A DNA stretch of 64,000 bases from Bacteroidota bacterium. Its GTDB lineage: Bacteria; Bacteroidota; Bacteroidia; AKYH767-A; OLB10. Under the pieces are notes generated by a model that ran no database searches, was not told the DNA's origin, and saw nothing but the letters and a program-made list of their open reading frames with translations. The translations under genes and the position numbers were made by a program. This document shows positions 1 to 10,500 of the stretch, in pieces. The stretch spans positions 1,116,001-1,180,000 of the forward strand of contig CP064983.1 in assembly GCA_016699635.1 (NCBI GenBank), given 5' to 3'. Position 1 is the first letter of the stretch. Each line of letters starts with the position of its first letter.

Positions 1-2
1 TT

Positions 3-10
3 TACCTTTG
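3..10 (+). promoter_or_regulatory. Bacteroidota -7 promoter box (TACCTTTG)
   Basis: TACCTTTG matches the Bacteroidota sigma-A -7 consensus TAnnTTTG. It lies 14 bases before the GTG start at 25, a spacing like other promoters in this window. The -33 element would fall outside the window, so only half the promoter is visible. Confidence 0.5.
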
Positions 11-24
11 CCAAAAATAAACCG

Positions 25-609
25 GTGTTAAAAGTTGACGACATACTGGTATCGGACCAGGTTATTACAGAGAAATTTATTTGCGATCTTTCTAAATGTA
101 AAGGAGCATGTTGTGTAGAAGGTGAATCGGGCGCGCCATTAGAAGAAGATGAGTTGAAAGCATTGGAAAAAGTTTATCCCAAAGTTAAACCTTATTTAAC
201 CGATGAGGGAATAAAAGCTATTGAAGCGCAGGGATTTCATCTGAAAGATGATGATGATGAATGGGTGACACCTTTGATGTGGCCCGGTGGCCCATGCGCT
301 TACACCGTTTTTGAAAATGGTATTGCACTATGCGGAATTGAAAAAGCATATCGAGATAAAAAAATAAAATTTTATAAGCCAATCAGTTGTCATCTTTATC
401 CTATACGTGTTTTAAAAACAAAATCGGGTGATGCATTAAACTATCATGAATGGGAAGTTTGCAGTCCTGCCTGTAAGTTGGGAAAGAAAGAAAAAGTTCG
501 GGTTTATGAATTTCTGAAAACTGCACTGACCAGAAAATATGGCGAAGCATGGTACAACAAATTAATAAAGGCTGCACAGGAGTATTTACAGACACTGACA
601 AAAAAATAA
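25..609 (+). CDS. DUF3109 family cysteine-cluster protein
   Basis: A 194-residue protein of the DUF3109 family, small soluble proteins with conserved cysteines of unknown function that are common in Bacteroidota. The visible signature is C20-x4-C25-x3-C29-C30 followed by the GESGAPL segment. Later come GGPC, LCGIE, SCHLYP and VCSPAC, giving a cysteine set suited to metal or Fe-S binding, though binding is inferred. The frame stays open to the window edge, but family proteins begin at this VDD region and a promoter box lies just upstream, so the GTG at 25 is the preferred start. It is monocistronic here: the next gene has its own promoter at 614-643. Confidence 0.82.
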   Translation: MLKVDDILVSDQVITEKFICDLSKCKGACCVEGESGAPLEEDELKALEKVYPKVKPYLTDEGIKAIEAQGFHLKDDDDEWVTPLMWPGGPCAYTVFENGIALCGIEKAYRDKKIKFYKPISCHLYPIRVLKTKSGDALNYHEWEVCSPACKLGKKEKVRVYEFLKTALTRKYGEAWYNKLIKAAQEYLQTLTKK

Positions 610-613
610 TATC

Positions 614-643
614 TTGACAAAACAATTAAATCTTTTACCTTTG
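614..643 (+). promoter_or_regulatory. Promoter of the TonB-dependent receptor gene
   Basis: TTGAC at 614-618 and TACCTTTG at 636-643 are separated by 17 bases, a good match to the Bacteroidota promoter pattern TTG-N17-19-TAnnTTTG. The ATG at 664 follows 20 bases after the -7 box. Confidence 0.65.
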
Positions 644-663
644 TTTAACCATAACCGAATCAA

Positions 664-2819
664 ATGTATTTACCTAAGCATGTAATCAGTTGGTTGTTTT
701 TTTTAATTATCATACAATCAGCAACCGCACAAACTACAATTTCAGGAACAGTTACCGATCAGAAAAATAATCCTGTTGCAGGAGCCAACATCGTTATCCG
801 CGACAGTTATGATGGTGCCAGCAGCGATGCTTCGGGGAAATATCAATTCAATGCAAATGATTCCGGTGATGTGATAATAGTTTGCAGCCTGATTGGTTTT
901 AGTCCTTCAGATAAAAAAATAAAACTACAAGGTAACACACTTGAAATAAATTTCAAACTCAAAGAAACAAGCAATGAGCTGAATACAGTAACTATAACAG
1001 CAGGAGCCTTTGAGGCAAGTGATGAAAAGAAAATGGTCATTTTACGACCATTGGATATTGTTACAACAGCAGGTTCGCAGGGTGACATTTACGGAGCGCT
1101 GCAAACACTTCCCGGCACACAGCCTACACAAGATCAGGAAGGACTTTTTGTGCGTGGTGGCGATGCAGCAGAAGCCAAAACACTTATTGATGGAATAGAG
1201 GTTGCAAACCCATATTGCTCAAGTGTTCCTGATGTTCCGCAACGCAGCAGGTTTTCTCCTTTTATGTTTAAAGGCACAAACTTCAGCACCGGAGGTTATT
1301 CTGCGCAATATGGTCAGGTATGTCATCGGTGCTTGCATTAGAAAGCGAAGACCTTCCTCCACGCTCTGTCGGAAACATTGGCATCATGTCTGTTGGTGGT
1401 GGTGGTGGTTACATGCATCGTTGGAAAAAAACTTCAGCAGGTGCATTTGCCAATTATTTTAACCTTGCACCCTATTTTGCTATCATCAAACAAAACCGCG
1501 ACTGGGATTCTACTCCACAAACTTTCAGCAGTTCTGCAGTGTTCAGACATAAGACATCTGAAACAGGAATTATTAAAGCATTTATCAATTATCAGTACAG
1601 CGACCTCTCGCTCAACTTCGACAATCTGGAAGACGTTACCGGAAAAAGTAAAAATCATTTTGGTCTCAACAACTACAACATCTTTTCTACGCTTTCATAT
1701 AAAGAAGTGCTCAATAAATGGACAGTGCAGGCAGCAGGATCTTACAGCAAGGATATTAATCGTATTTATGCAAGGCCACAACATCTGCTTTTCAGTAATC
1801 AACTGTGGCAAGGGCGTGCAGTAGTGTCCCGTTCAATAAGTGAATTGAGCTCCATACGTGGTGGCGTAGAAGTAAAATATAATGACTTCAGTAACCTCTA
1901 TAATAATTTCAGAGTGGATAGTACAGAAATGTTTACGGCAGTTTTTCTTGAAGGCGATGCCTACATCACAAGAAAATTAGTAGCTCGTGCCGGACTAAGA
2001 GTTGAAAATTCATACCTGCTTCGTGCAAGTAATCTTGCACCACGCATCAGCGTGGCTTATAAATTAGGAAAGTTTGATCAGTTGAATATTGCCTATGGAG
2101 ATTATTATCAAACACCCGATAAAAATTATCTCATCTTTACCAACCTCGATCATTTTGAAAAAGCAACACATTACATTTTGAACTATCAGTATGTAAATGA
2201 AAAAAGAACCTTTCGTGTTGAAGCATATTATAAAAAATACAACCACTTAGTGCAGACTACAAATATGGCATCGGATGTATATGCTACAGCATTTGCTACC
2301 GGTGATGATGGAAAAGGCTATGCACAAGGAATAGATTTTTTCTGGCGCGATAAACAAACTTTTAAATATGTGGATTATTGGATTTCCTATTCATTCCTCG
2401 ACACCAAAAGAAAATATTTATACTATCCGTTTGAAGTGCAGCCCACCTTTGCTTCAAAGCATGTGGTGAGTGTAGTGATGAAACGCTGGTTTCCAAAATT
2501 GCGAAGCAGCATTGGTTTCACCTATGTGTATGCAGCAGGAAGACCTTATTATAATCCTAATAAAACCAATGAAAATAATTTTCTTTCCGATCGCACTAAC
2601 GATTATAACAACCTGAGTTTAACCTGGAGCTATTTAACATCCATTGGCAGACACTTTACAGTAATTTCTGCTGCCGTAAATAATGTGTTGGGTATTGAAA
2701 GTGCATACAGCTATCGTTACAGCACTGACGGGCTAAGAAGAAGTGCTGTTGGCCCGACTTCCAAACGCTCCTTTTTTATTGGTGTATTTATCAGTTTCGG
2801 AGAAGACAGAACAGAATAA
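664..2819 (+). CDS. TonB-dependent outer-membrane receptor (frameshifted at about 1318)
   Basis: Outer-membrane TonB-dependent receptor of about 718 residues. Residues 1-23 are a signal peptide ending SATAQ. Residues 24-100 form a carboxypeptidase-regulatory-like domain (ISGTVTDQKNNPVAGANI). A plug domain follows (GALQTLPGTQ, LFVRGGDAAEAKTLIDG), then a beta-barrel rich in aromatic strands. The frame breaks after SAQYGQ at about 1317. Restoring one base, probably a G in a GG pair, rejoins MSSVLALES, the usual continuation. The substrate is not identifiable; there is no adjacent SusD, so it is not a standard polysaccharide-utilisation pair. The downstream gene begins 22 bases after the stop and may be cotranscribed. 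An indel error is more likely than real inactivation because both halves are well conserved. Confidence 0.82.
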
Positions 2820-2841
2820 AAAATTCAAATCAAATTATAAA

Positions 2842-3480
2842 ATGAAAAAACTCACATTCCTTTTACTCTTTATTGCAGGCAACATGTTTGCACAAAGCAA
2901 CAGCAAGTTTGAAAAAACTATGGTTAAACAAATTGATTTGCTTGATAAAGCCAAAGCAGGTACTGACTTTGTGAATGCCGCCAATGCATTTGAGCGCATT
3001 GCAAATGCAGAAACCAAGGAGTGGCTGCCTTTATACTATCAGGCTTATGCTTTAGTACTTTCTTCAAATGATGAAAAAGACAATGTAAAGAAAGATGCCG
3101 TTTTAGACAAAGCGCTTGAAATTGCCAATAAAGCAGATAAACTCTCACCTGATAATTCAGAGATTGTTACACTGCAATCGTGGATAACCTCAATGAAAAT
3201 TGGTATTGACCCTGCAACACGCGGACAAAAATTAGGGATGGAAGCAGGCATGCTTACAGCACATGCCATTGAACTGAATCCGGAAAATCCACGTCCCTAT
3301 TTTCTGCAAGGTACAGGATTGTTGTTTACTCCTGAACAATTTGGTGGTGGCAAAGCCAAAGCATTACCTGTTCTTGAAAAGGCAATAGAGAAATTTAATG
3401 CATTTAAACCTGCCAACGCTATGATGCCAAACTGGGGAAAAGAGTTTGCTCAGAAAATGCTTGATGAGTGTAAGAAATAG
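2842..3480 (+). CDS. Secreted TPR-like hypothetical protein
   Basis: A 212-residue exported protein. An N-terminal signal peptide (MKKLTFLLLFIAGNMFAQ, residues 1-18) precedes an all-helical region with helix pairs of TPR character: AANAFERIA, YYQAYALVL, ALEIANKADKLSPDN and AHAIELNPENPRPYFLQG. The last two resemble the canonical TPR turn around a conserved proline. The start is the ATG at 2842; the frame continues upstream but only within the receptor gene. Placement directly after the TonB-dependent receptor suggests a periplasmic accessory role, which is an inference. No catalytic motif is visible. Confidence 0.68.
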   Translation: MKKLTFLLLFIAGNMFAQSNSKFEKTMVKQIDLLDKAKAGTDFVNAANAFERIANAETKEWLPLYYQAYALVLSSNDEKDNVKKDAVLDKALEIANKADKLSPDNSEIVTLQSWITSMKIGIDPATRGQKLGMEAGMLTAHAIELNPENPRPYFLQGTGLLFTPEQFGGGKAKALPVLEKAIEKFNAFKPANAMMPNWGKEFAQKMLDECKK

Positions 3481-3483
3481 GCT

Positions 3484-3556
3484 TTAGTTTGGAAGGGTTG
3501 GAAAGTTTGGAAGGTTGGAAAGTTTGGAAGGTTGGAGGGTTGGAAAAGTTGTAATG
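3484..3556 (+). repeat. Short GGAAGGTT/GGAAAGTTT minisatellite
   Basis: Immediately after the TPR-like gene there are about seven head-to-tail copies of a degenerate 8-10-base G-rich unit (variants of GGAAGGTT and GGAAAGTTT). The same words make up the larger repeat field at 4290-4720, on the other side of the intervening hydrolase gene. No coding capacity is evident. Confidence 0.6.
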
Positions 3557-3611
3557 TTTAAAGCAGAGAATGCGCGAGCGAAACGCTCGGGCATTCCTTG
3601 CTTAATGCACC

Positions 3612-4247
3612 TTAAACTAAAAAAGGATTGTACATTTTTTCAAAACCTATTGTTGTTTCGGGGCCATGACCCGGAAGCACTTTTACATCTGCAGGCAGTG
3701 TAAACAGTTTTGTTCTGATGCTATTCAACAATGTTTGCTCATCACCACCGGGTAAATCATAACGGCCGATGCTCATCTGAAACAATACATCACCTCCAAT
3801 AATAATTTTCTCTTGTTTATCATAAAAACATAAACTTCCGGGGCTGTGACCGGGAGTTAATAATATTTCTAATGAAATATTACCAAATGAAATGATGTCT
3901 CCTTCTTCCAAATACTTTTCTGCCGTTGGTGATGGCTCCAGAAATATTCCCCATTGCTTACTGTATTCTCCTGCTGCTTCAAGCAATCTTAACTCTAACT
4001 GATGAAACTGTGGTTTTAATCCGAAAGTATCATAGATAAGTTTGTTTCCGAAAATATGATCTACATGGCAATGTGTATTTAGCAACAAAACAGGGTTTAG
4101 TTTTTGTTCTGCAATAAAACTGAGTAATTCTTCCTTCTCTTCAGGCATATAGCATCCCGGATCTATAATGGCACACTGTGCTGTTTCATCATAAACAATA
4201 TATGTGTTTTCCTCAAAAGGATTAAATGTAAATTTCTTTATCTGCAT
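3612..4247 (-). CDS. MBL-fold metallohydrolase (glyoxalase II-like)
   Basis: A 211-residue metallo-beta-lactamase-fold hydrolase of the YcbL/glyoxalase-II-like group, expected to be cytosolic. The zinc-binding THCHVDH motif is at residues 58-64. Further ligands are the His in TPGHSPGS, the Asp in GGDVLF and the His in PGHGPETTIG, so the binuclear site is complete. The N-terminus FNPFEENTYIV is typical of the family. The ATG at 4247 is preferred to an in-frame TTG four codons upstream. Family members hydrolyse thioesters such as S-lactoylglutathione; with bshA in this genome a bacillithiol thioester is conceivable, but this is speculation. It is flanked on both sides by the G-rich repeats. Confidence 0.85.
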   Translation of the reverse strand: MQIKKFTFNPFEENTYIVYDETAQCAIIDPGCYMPEEKEELLSFIAEQKLNPVLLLNTHCHVDHIFGNKLIYDTFGLKPQFHQLELRLLEAAGEYSKQWGIFLEPSPTAEKYLEEGDIISFGNISLEILLTPGHSPGSLCFYDKQEKIIIGGDVLFQMSIGRYDLPGGDEQTLLNSIRTKLFTLPADVKVLPGHGPETTIGFEKMYNPFLV

Positions 4248-4289
4248 GTTATTAGCCAATGAAAGTGCAAATTAAAGAATATTAACGTG

Positions 4290-4720
4290 AGTTTAGAAGG
4301 TTTAGACTGTTTGGAAAGTTTTGAATGTTTAGAATGTTATTAATGCAGCTAATTTTTAAGTTTCTGATTTGTGACTTCTTGAAAAGTTTGAAGGTTTAGA
4401 ATGTTTTGAAAGTTACAATGTTTTGAAAGTTACAATGTTTTGAAAGTTATTGATTTCGCTAATTTTTACATTTCTGATTTGTGACTTCTTGAAAGTTTGA
4501 AGGTTTGGAAAGTTTAGAATGTTACAATGTTTTGAAAGTTATTGATTTCGTTATTTTTTAAGTTTCTGATTTGTGACTTCTTGAAAGCTTGAAAGTTTGA
4601 AGGTTTGGAAAGTTTAGAATGTTACAATGTTTTGAAAGTTACTGATGCAGCTAATTTTTAAGTTTCTGATTTGTGACTTCTTGAAAGTTTGAAGGTTTAA
4701 AATGTTTGGAAAGTTGGAAT
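4290..4720 (+). repeat. Intergenic tandem repeat field (four ~92-110 bp units)
   Basis: This gene-free stretch contains four imperfect copies of a block whose core TTTCTGATTTGTGACTTCTT starts at 4361, 4471, 4563 and 4663, giving spacings of 110, 92 and 100 bases. Between the cores lie runs of shorter words such as GAAAGTTTGAAGGTTT and TTACAATGTTTTGAAAGTTA in variable number, so unit length differs mainly through gain or loss of these words. There is no open frame. Arrays like this expand by replication slippage; any role is unknown. The remaining bases up to 4841 are AT-rich with no recognised feature. Confidence 0.75.
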
Positions 4721-4841
4721 GCAGGATTTTAATTGGAATTTTACTTAGATGATTTGTTGATTAGATACTTAGATAATGTTAAATGTTTGTTGTAATAAAG
4801 ATTATTTTATCAAGTGTAATACATTAGCCTAAATTTTAAAT

Positions 4842-5438
4842 ATGGAATACATCAAACATCTTTCTAAAGATAAAAAATTAGCATCGGTAATGAAGCAACA
4901 TGGAACTGTAGAACTTAAAAAAAGAAAAGACTTGTTTCTGAGTTTATGCGGTTCTATTATATCACAACAGTTGTCTGTAAAAGTTGCTGACGTAATTAAA
5001 CAGCGTTTTTATGATTTATTTGATGGAAAGCCTACTCCCGAAAAAATACTTCAGGCAACAACAGAAACTTTAAGAAGTATTGGATTGAGTAATTCTAAAG
5101 CAAGCTATATTAAAAACATTGCAGCTTTTGCACTGGAAAACAGTTTGCAGTTGAACAAGGTAAATAAAATGAGTAATGACGAATTTATTGAATACATTAC
5201 TCAAATAAAAGGTGTTGGCCGTTGGACTGCAGAAATGATTATGATGTTTACCCTAGGTCGCGAAGATGTTTTTTCTGTTGACGATTATGGTATTCAGCAA
5301 TCCGTTATCGGACTTTATAAGATTAAAATATCCGATAAGAAAAAGTTGCGCCTGCGAATTTTAGCTATCGCTGAGCAATGGGCACCTTACAGAACTTATG
5401 CATGCATGTATCTGTGGCGATGGCGAGATAATGGTTGA
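4842..5438 (+). CDS. DNA-3-methyladenine glycosylase, AlkA-like HhH-GPD family
   Basis: A 198-residue base-excision DNA glycosylase of the HhH-GPD superfamily, closest in layout to short AlkA/MAG-type enzymes that remove alkylated purines. The helix-hairpin-helix is at about residues 120-133 (TQIKGVGRWTAEMI) and is followed by VFSVDDYGIQQ, where Asp148 fits the catalytic aspartate. LCGSIISQQLS near residue 36 is the typical first helix pair. No Fe-S cysteine cluster is present, which argues against endonuclease III or MutY. There is no N-terminal AlkA extension and no fused Ada domain. It stands alone. Confidence 0.85.
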   Translation: MEYIKHLSKDKKLASVMKQHGTVELKKRKDLFLSLCGSIISQQLSVKVADVIKQRFYDLFDGKPTPEKILQATTETLRSIGLSNSKASYIKNIAAFALENSLQLNKVNKMSNDEFIEYITQIKGVGRWTAEMIMMFTLGREDVFSVDDYGIQQSVIGLYKIKISDKKKLRLRILAIAEQWAPYRTYACMYLWRWRDNG

Positions 5439-5526
5439 AAATCAAATCTTATTTGCTCATAACTTCATGGATACCACATATAAACTAATATAATTTTCTA
5501 CATTTTTGCGTTATTGCTTTGTATTC

Positions 5527-6255
5527 ATGAAAAGATATTTATTCATTCTTATAACATTGTTTTCATCAGTTGCTTTAGCACAACAATCCGGCAACGGTTT
5601 TGCTGTGGTAGAGCTTTTTACCTCACAGGGTTGTGGCAGTTGTCCGGCAGCAGAAACAGTTCTGAAAAAAGAAATGGATGATGCCATTAAGAATAATAAG
5701 CCTGTTTATTTTTTAAGCTTTCATGTTGACTACTGGAATAAATATGGATGGAAAGATCCATACAGCAGCATTAAGTATTCAAGACGACAGAATAATTATG
5801 TTAGTGCAACAGGCAGCAATGAAGTGTTTACGCCACAAGTGTTTGTTAACGGCAACACAGGCTTTGTAGGCTCTGACAGCAAACGTCTGAATTCAGAAAT
5901 TGAAAAAGGTCTTAAATCAGTTGCTAAACAAAAACTGACGGTTACAGTTTTACAAACCCTAAATGACACTTTACATCTTAACTATACTGCAAGTAAAGCC
6001 GATGCCAATGCTAATATTATTGTAGCCGTAGTACAAAAAAGTGTTACAACAAAAATTACAAAAGGTGAAAACATAGGAAGAACACTTGTTCAAGACAACG
6101 TAGTGAGACTTTACGAAGTATATCCTGTTGCCACAAAAGGAACACTGCTTTTAAAAACCAATAAACTTGCACTCAATGAGAATTTTCAACTCATTGCATT
6201 CATACAAAACAAACAAAGCAAAAAAATTTCTGCAGCTACTGCGCTAACGCTTTAG
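5527..6255 (+). CDS. DUF1223 family secreted thioredoxin-like protein
   Basis: A 242-residue exported protein of the DUF1223 family. The signal peptide covers residues 1-18 (MKRYLFILITLFSSVALA). It is followed by VVELFTSQGCGSCPAAE with a CxxC pair at Cys36 and Cys39 in a thioredoxin-like fold, then the conserved FHVDYWNKYGWKDPYSS and FTPQVFVNG segments of the family. The ATG at 5527 gives a proper signal peptide and is preferred to the in-frame TTG at 5506. Function is uncharacterised; a redox role outside the cytoplasm is plausible from the CxxC motif. It converges with the acyl-CoA dehydrogenase gene, with 14 bases between the two stops. Confidence 0.82.
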   Translation: MKRYLFILITLFSSVALAQQSGNGFAVVELFTSQGCGSCPAAETVLKKEMDDAIKNNKPVYFLSFHVDYWNKYGWKDPYSSIKYSRRQNNYVSATGSNEVFTPQVFVNGNTGFVGSDSKRLNSEIEKGLKSVAKQKLTVTVLQTLNDTLHLNYTASKADANANIIVAVVQKSVTTKITKGENIGRTLVQDNVVRLYEVYPVATKGTLLLKTNKLALNENFQLIAFIQNKQSKKISAATALTL

Positions 6256-6269
6256 TTACTTTTTCCTGA

Positions 6270-7447
6270 TCAGGTAAAAGCATTCTCTCCTGTTATATCC
6301 ATTCCTGTAATGAGCAAATGAATGTCATGCGTACCTTCATAAGTAATTACCGACTCAAGGTTCATCATGTGGCGCATGATAGGATATTCTCCTGTGATGC
6401 CCATGCCGCCATGTATCTGTCTTGCTTCGCGGGCACACCACAATGCAGTGTGAACGTTGTTACGTTTAGCCATACTTATTTGTGCAGGATTGGCTCTGTT
6501 TTCATTCTTTAATTTTCCAAGCCGCCATACCAACAACTGACCTTTGGTAATTTCTGTCAGCATTTCGGCAAGTTTTTTCTGCTGAAGCTGAAAGCCTCCA
6601 ATTGGTCTTCCGAATTGTTTACGCTCTTTCGCATAGCGTAAAGCGCTGTCATAACAATCCATGGCTGCACCTAAAGCTCCCCAAGCAATGCCATAACGTG
6701 CACTGTTCAAACATCCTAATGGTCCTTTTAAACCTTTTACGTTAGGCAATAAATTTTCTTTAGGCACTTCTACATTATCAAAAACCAACTCACCTGTTGC
6801 ACTAGCACGTAAGCTCCATTTGCCATGTGTTTCAGGAGTTGTAAAACCTTTCATGCCACGTTCAACTATCAAGCCTCTGATGACACCTTCTTCGTCTTTT
6901 GCCCAAACTACTGCAACCTGTGCAAACGGTGCATTGCTTATCCACATCTTTGCACCATTCAATAAATAATGATCGCCTTTATCTTTAATATTGGTAACCA
7001 TACCACCGGGATTTGAACCATGGTCAGGCTCTGTTAAACCAAAACATCCCATCCATTCTCCTGATGCAAGTTTGGGTAAATATTTTTTACGCTGTGCTTC
7101 GCTTCCGTAGGTATAAATAGGATACATCACTAACGAACTCTGTACCGATGCGGTTGAACGGATACCACTGTCGCCACGCTCAAGTTCCTGCATAATTAAA
7201 CCATAGCTGATCTGATCCAATCCACCACCACCATACTCTGCCGGAATATAAAGTAGAATGCACCTACCTCTGCCAAACCTTTTATTAAATGCTTTGGGAA
7301 CTCACACTTCTGACAGGCATCTTCAATAATCGGAGAAACCTCTTTCTTTACCCACTCGCGCACACTGTCACGAATCAGCTTATGTTCGTCCGTTAATAAT
7401 TCATCCATTAAAAAATAATCCGGTGCCTGAAATCTGTCTTTTGACAT
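6270..7447 (-). CDS. Glutaryl-CoA dehydrogenase-type acyl-CoA dehydrogenase (frameshifted at about 7245)
   Basis: FAD-dependent acyl-CoA dehydrogenase of about 392 residues. The closest match by motif is glutaryl-CoA dehydrogenase, which oxidatively decarboxylates glutaryl-CoA in lysine/tryptophan catabolism. Supporting motifs are IRSTASVQSSLVMYPIYTYG, CFGLTEPDHGSNPGG, RKQFGRPIGGFQLQQ, and QIHGGMGITGEYP followed by TYEGTHDIH, whose Glu is the expected catalytic base. The N-terminal 70 residues are in another frame; restoring one base near 7245 gives FILPAEYGGGGLDQISYG, the expected family sequence. An indel error is likely. There is no neighbouring pathway gene, so substrate assignment rests on motifs alone. 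Confidence 0.82.
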
Positions 7448-7538
7448 ACTTTAAATTTTAGTCTGCAAAAATAGGATTTTTGGTTGAAGGAAAATCAGCT
7501 TTTGAAGGAATTAAATTTGTAAGAATAATCTCCTCAAA

Positions 7539-10500
7539 TTAATAACCTAAAATACTTCCCAGCCATTGTTCGGCTTCTTCAACAGTCATTGATTTACGTT
7601 TTGCATAATCCTCAACTTGGTCGCGCTGAATTTTTCCTACTGCAAAATAATGCGATTCGGGATGTGCAAAATACAATCCACTGACGGCAGCAGTTGGAAA
7701 CATAGCCAAATGTTCTGTAAGCGTAATGCCTGTATTTTTTTCTACATCAAGTAGTTTCCAAAGTGTGTATTTCTCTGTATGGTCGGGCTGTGCCGGATAG
7801 CCTGCAGCAGGACGAATGCCCTGATACTTTTCTTTGATTAAATCCTGACGATTCAGATTTTCATCTGTTGTATAAGCCCAAAACTCTTTGCGTACCCGCT
7901 CATGCAGGTGTTCGGCAAATGCTTCGGCTAATCGGTCGGCCAACACTTTTAACATGATGGATGAATAATCATCATGATCGTCTGCAAATTTCTTTAACCA
8001 TTTTTCTATTCCAAAACCTGTTGACACAGCAAAGGCTCCGATATAATCTGAAGGACGAATAAAATCTGCCAATGCAATATTCTTCTGTCCTGTTGCTCTC
8101 TCTGACTGCTGACGGATAGTATGAAGTGTTGCAATTTTATTTTCTCTTCTTTCATCAAACACTTCAATGTCATCACCCTTGTTCGCTGCAGGAAAAATTC
8201 CGAATACAGCATTTGCTGTAAGCCATTTTTCTTTAATAATACGTTGCAGCATTGTTTGTGCATCATCAAAAAGTTTTTGCGCTTCCTGACCTCGTTGAGG
8301 GTCGCTCAATATTTTCGGATAGCTGCCTTTCATTTCCCATGCAATAAAAAATGGTGTCCAGTCAATATATTCTGTAAGCAATGACAAATCATAGTTGCTG
8401 AAAACTTTTACTCCTTTAAATTTTGGTTCAGTAACAACGGCTCCATTCAATTCATATTTATTTTGTTGCGCCTCTTTCAAAGATAAAAATTTTCCTCTTG
8501 ATCGCTCTGCCTTATGATAGGAGCGTGTTCTTTCATTCTCCGCTTTTATATCTTCAATAAATTTTTCTTTTTGTTCTGCGGAAAGTAAATTACTCACAAC
8601 AGGCACACTTCGTGAAGCATCATTGACATGCACAACAACGCCTGAATAGTTTGGCTCAATCTTTACGGCAGTATGTACCTTACTTGTGGTAGCTCCACCA
8701 ATCAGCAATGGCATTGTAAAATTTTTCTCGCTCCATTTCTTTGGCAACATGTACCATTTCATCAAGAGAAGGAGTAATCAATCCACTAACACCAATAATA
8801 TCTGCTTGATGATCGCGTGCAGCCTGCAGAATTTTATCTGCTGCAACCATTACACCCAAATCAACAATTTCGTAATTGTTGCAGGCAAGTACAACACCAA
8901 CAATATTTTTTCCAATATCATGTACATCGCCTTTAACTGTTGCCAGAACAATCTTTCCTTTTGACTGACCTTTTACTTTTTCTGCTTCAATAAAAGGTGT
9001 CAGATAAGCCACTGCCTTTTTCATCACACGTGCACTTCTTACTACCTGAGGCAGAAACATTTTTCCTTGTCCGAATAAGTCACCTACCACACCCATACCA
9101 ATCATCAGATGACCTTCAATAACCTCAAGTGCTTTAGATACCTGCTGCCGCGCCTCTTCCATATCCTGATCTACAAATTCGTCAATACCTTTTATCAATG
9201 AATGTGTAATACGTGATTGCAGGTCTTCACTGCGCCAGGCGTTGGCCGATTGATTTCCTTTCTTTACATTTTTATCAGTTGTGGTCTGCGAAAGTTTTAA
9301 CTCTTCGGCTTTTGCCAAGAGTTTTTCAGTTGCATCTTCTCTCCTGTCTAAGATAACATCTTCAACCAATGCAAGTAAATCTTTTTCTATTTCATCATAA
9401 ACGATAAGTTGCGATGGGTTTACTATGCCCATATCCATTCCATTTTTTATTCCATAATAAAGAAACACTGCATGAATGGCTTCGCGAATGGGGTCATTAC
9501 CACGAAATGAAAAAGAAACATTACTTACACCACCTGAAATTTTTGCAAGAGGAAGATTTTCTTTAATCCATTTACTTGCTTCAAAATAACTTATTGCATT
9601 CTGACGATGTTCTTCAAGTCCTGTGGCAACAGGAAAAATGTTCGGGTCGAAAATTACATCCTGAGCAGGGAAGTTAACTTTGTTAACTAAAATATCATAA
9701 GCACGTTTTGCTATTTCAATTCTACGTGGTGTACTATCGGCTTGTCCGTTTTCATCAAAGAGCATAACGATAACTGCAGCACCATATTTTTTTACTGTCT
9801 TTGCTTCATAGATAAATTGATCTTCGCCACCTTTTAATGAGATGGAGTTTACAATTCCTTTTCCCTGAATACATTTTAATCCGGCTTCGAGCACTTCAAA
9901 CTTTGAAGAGTCAATCATCACCGGCACTTTTGAAATATCAGGCTCTGCAGCAATCAGGTTCAGAAATGTTGTCATGGCTTCAACGGCATCAAGCATACCC
10001 TCGTCCATGTTAATGTCAATTGCCTGCGCACCCCCTTCAACCTGCTCGCGTGCTACACTCAATGCTTCATCGTACTTATTATCTTTTATCAGGCGAAGAA
10101 ATTTTTTAGAGCCTGTAACATTGGTGCGTTCACCTACATTCATAAAATTTGAATCAGGCCTGAGTGTTACTGCTTCTAATCCGCTCAATCGCAGATAAGG
10201 TTCTATGGTTGGTATAGCTCTTGGCTTATGATTCTTTGCATGCTCTGCAATGTGTTTGATGTGTTCGGGCGTGGTGCCGCAACAACCACCAATAATATTT
10301 ACAAATCCACTTTCTAAAAAATCATCTATCTGCACACACATCTGATGCGGTGTTTCATCGTACTCACCAAACTGATTGGGCAGCCCCGCATTGGGATAGC
10401 ATGAAATATAAAATGGTGATTTCGCACTAAGCTCTTCCAGATAAGGGCGCATTTCTTTTGCACCTAATGCACAATTGAGGCCTATGCTTAATAGATTAAC

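Noticed and set aside
4290..4720. Possible CRISPR array
   Set aside because: Repeat units differ in length and sequence, the spacing is not constant, no unique spacers are seen and no cas genes are near. It is a degenerate minisatellite.
6261..6279. Palindrome CCTGATCAGG as a bidirectional terminator between the DUF1223 and dehydrogenase genes
   Set aside because: The palindrome is too short to leave a loop and lies partly inside the dehydrogenase coding region; termination is unconvincing.
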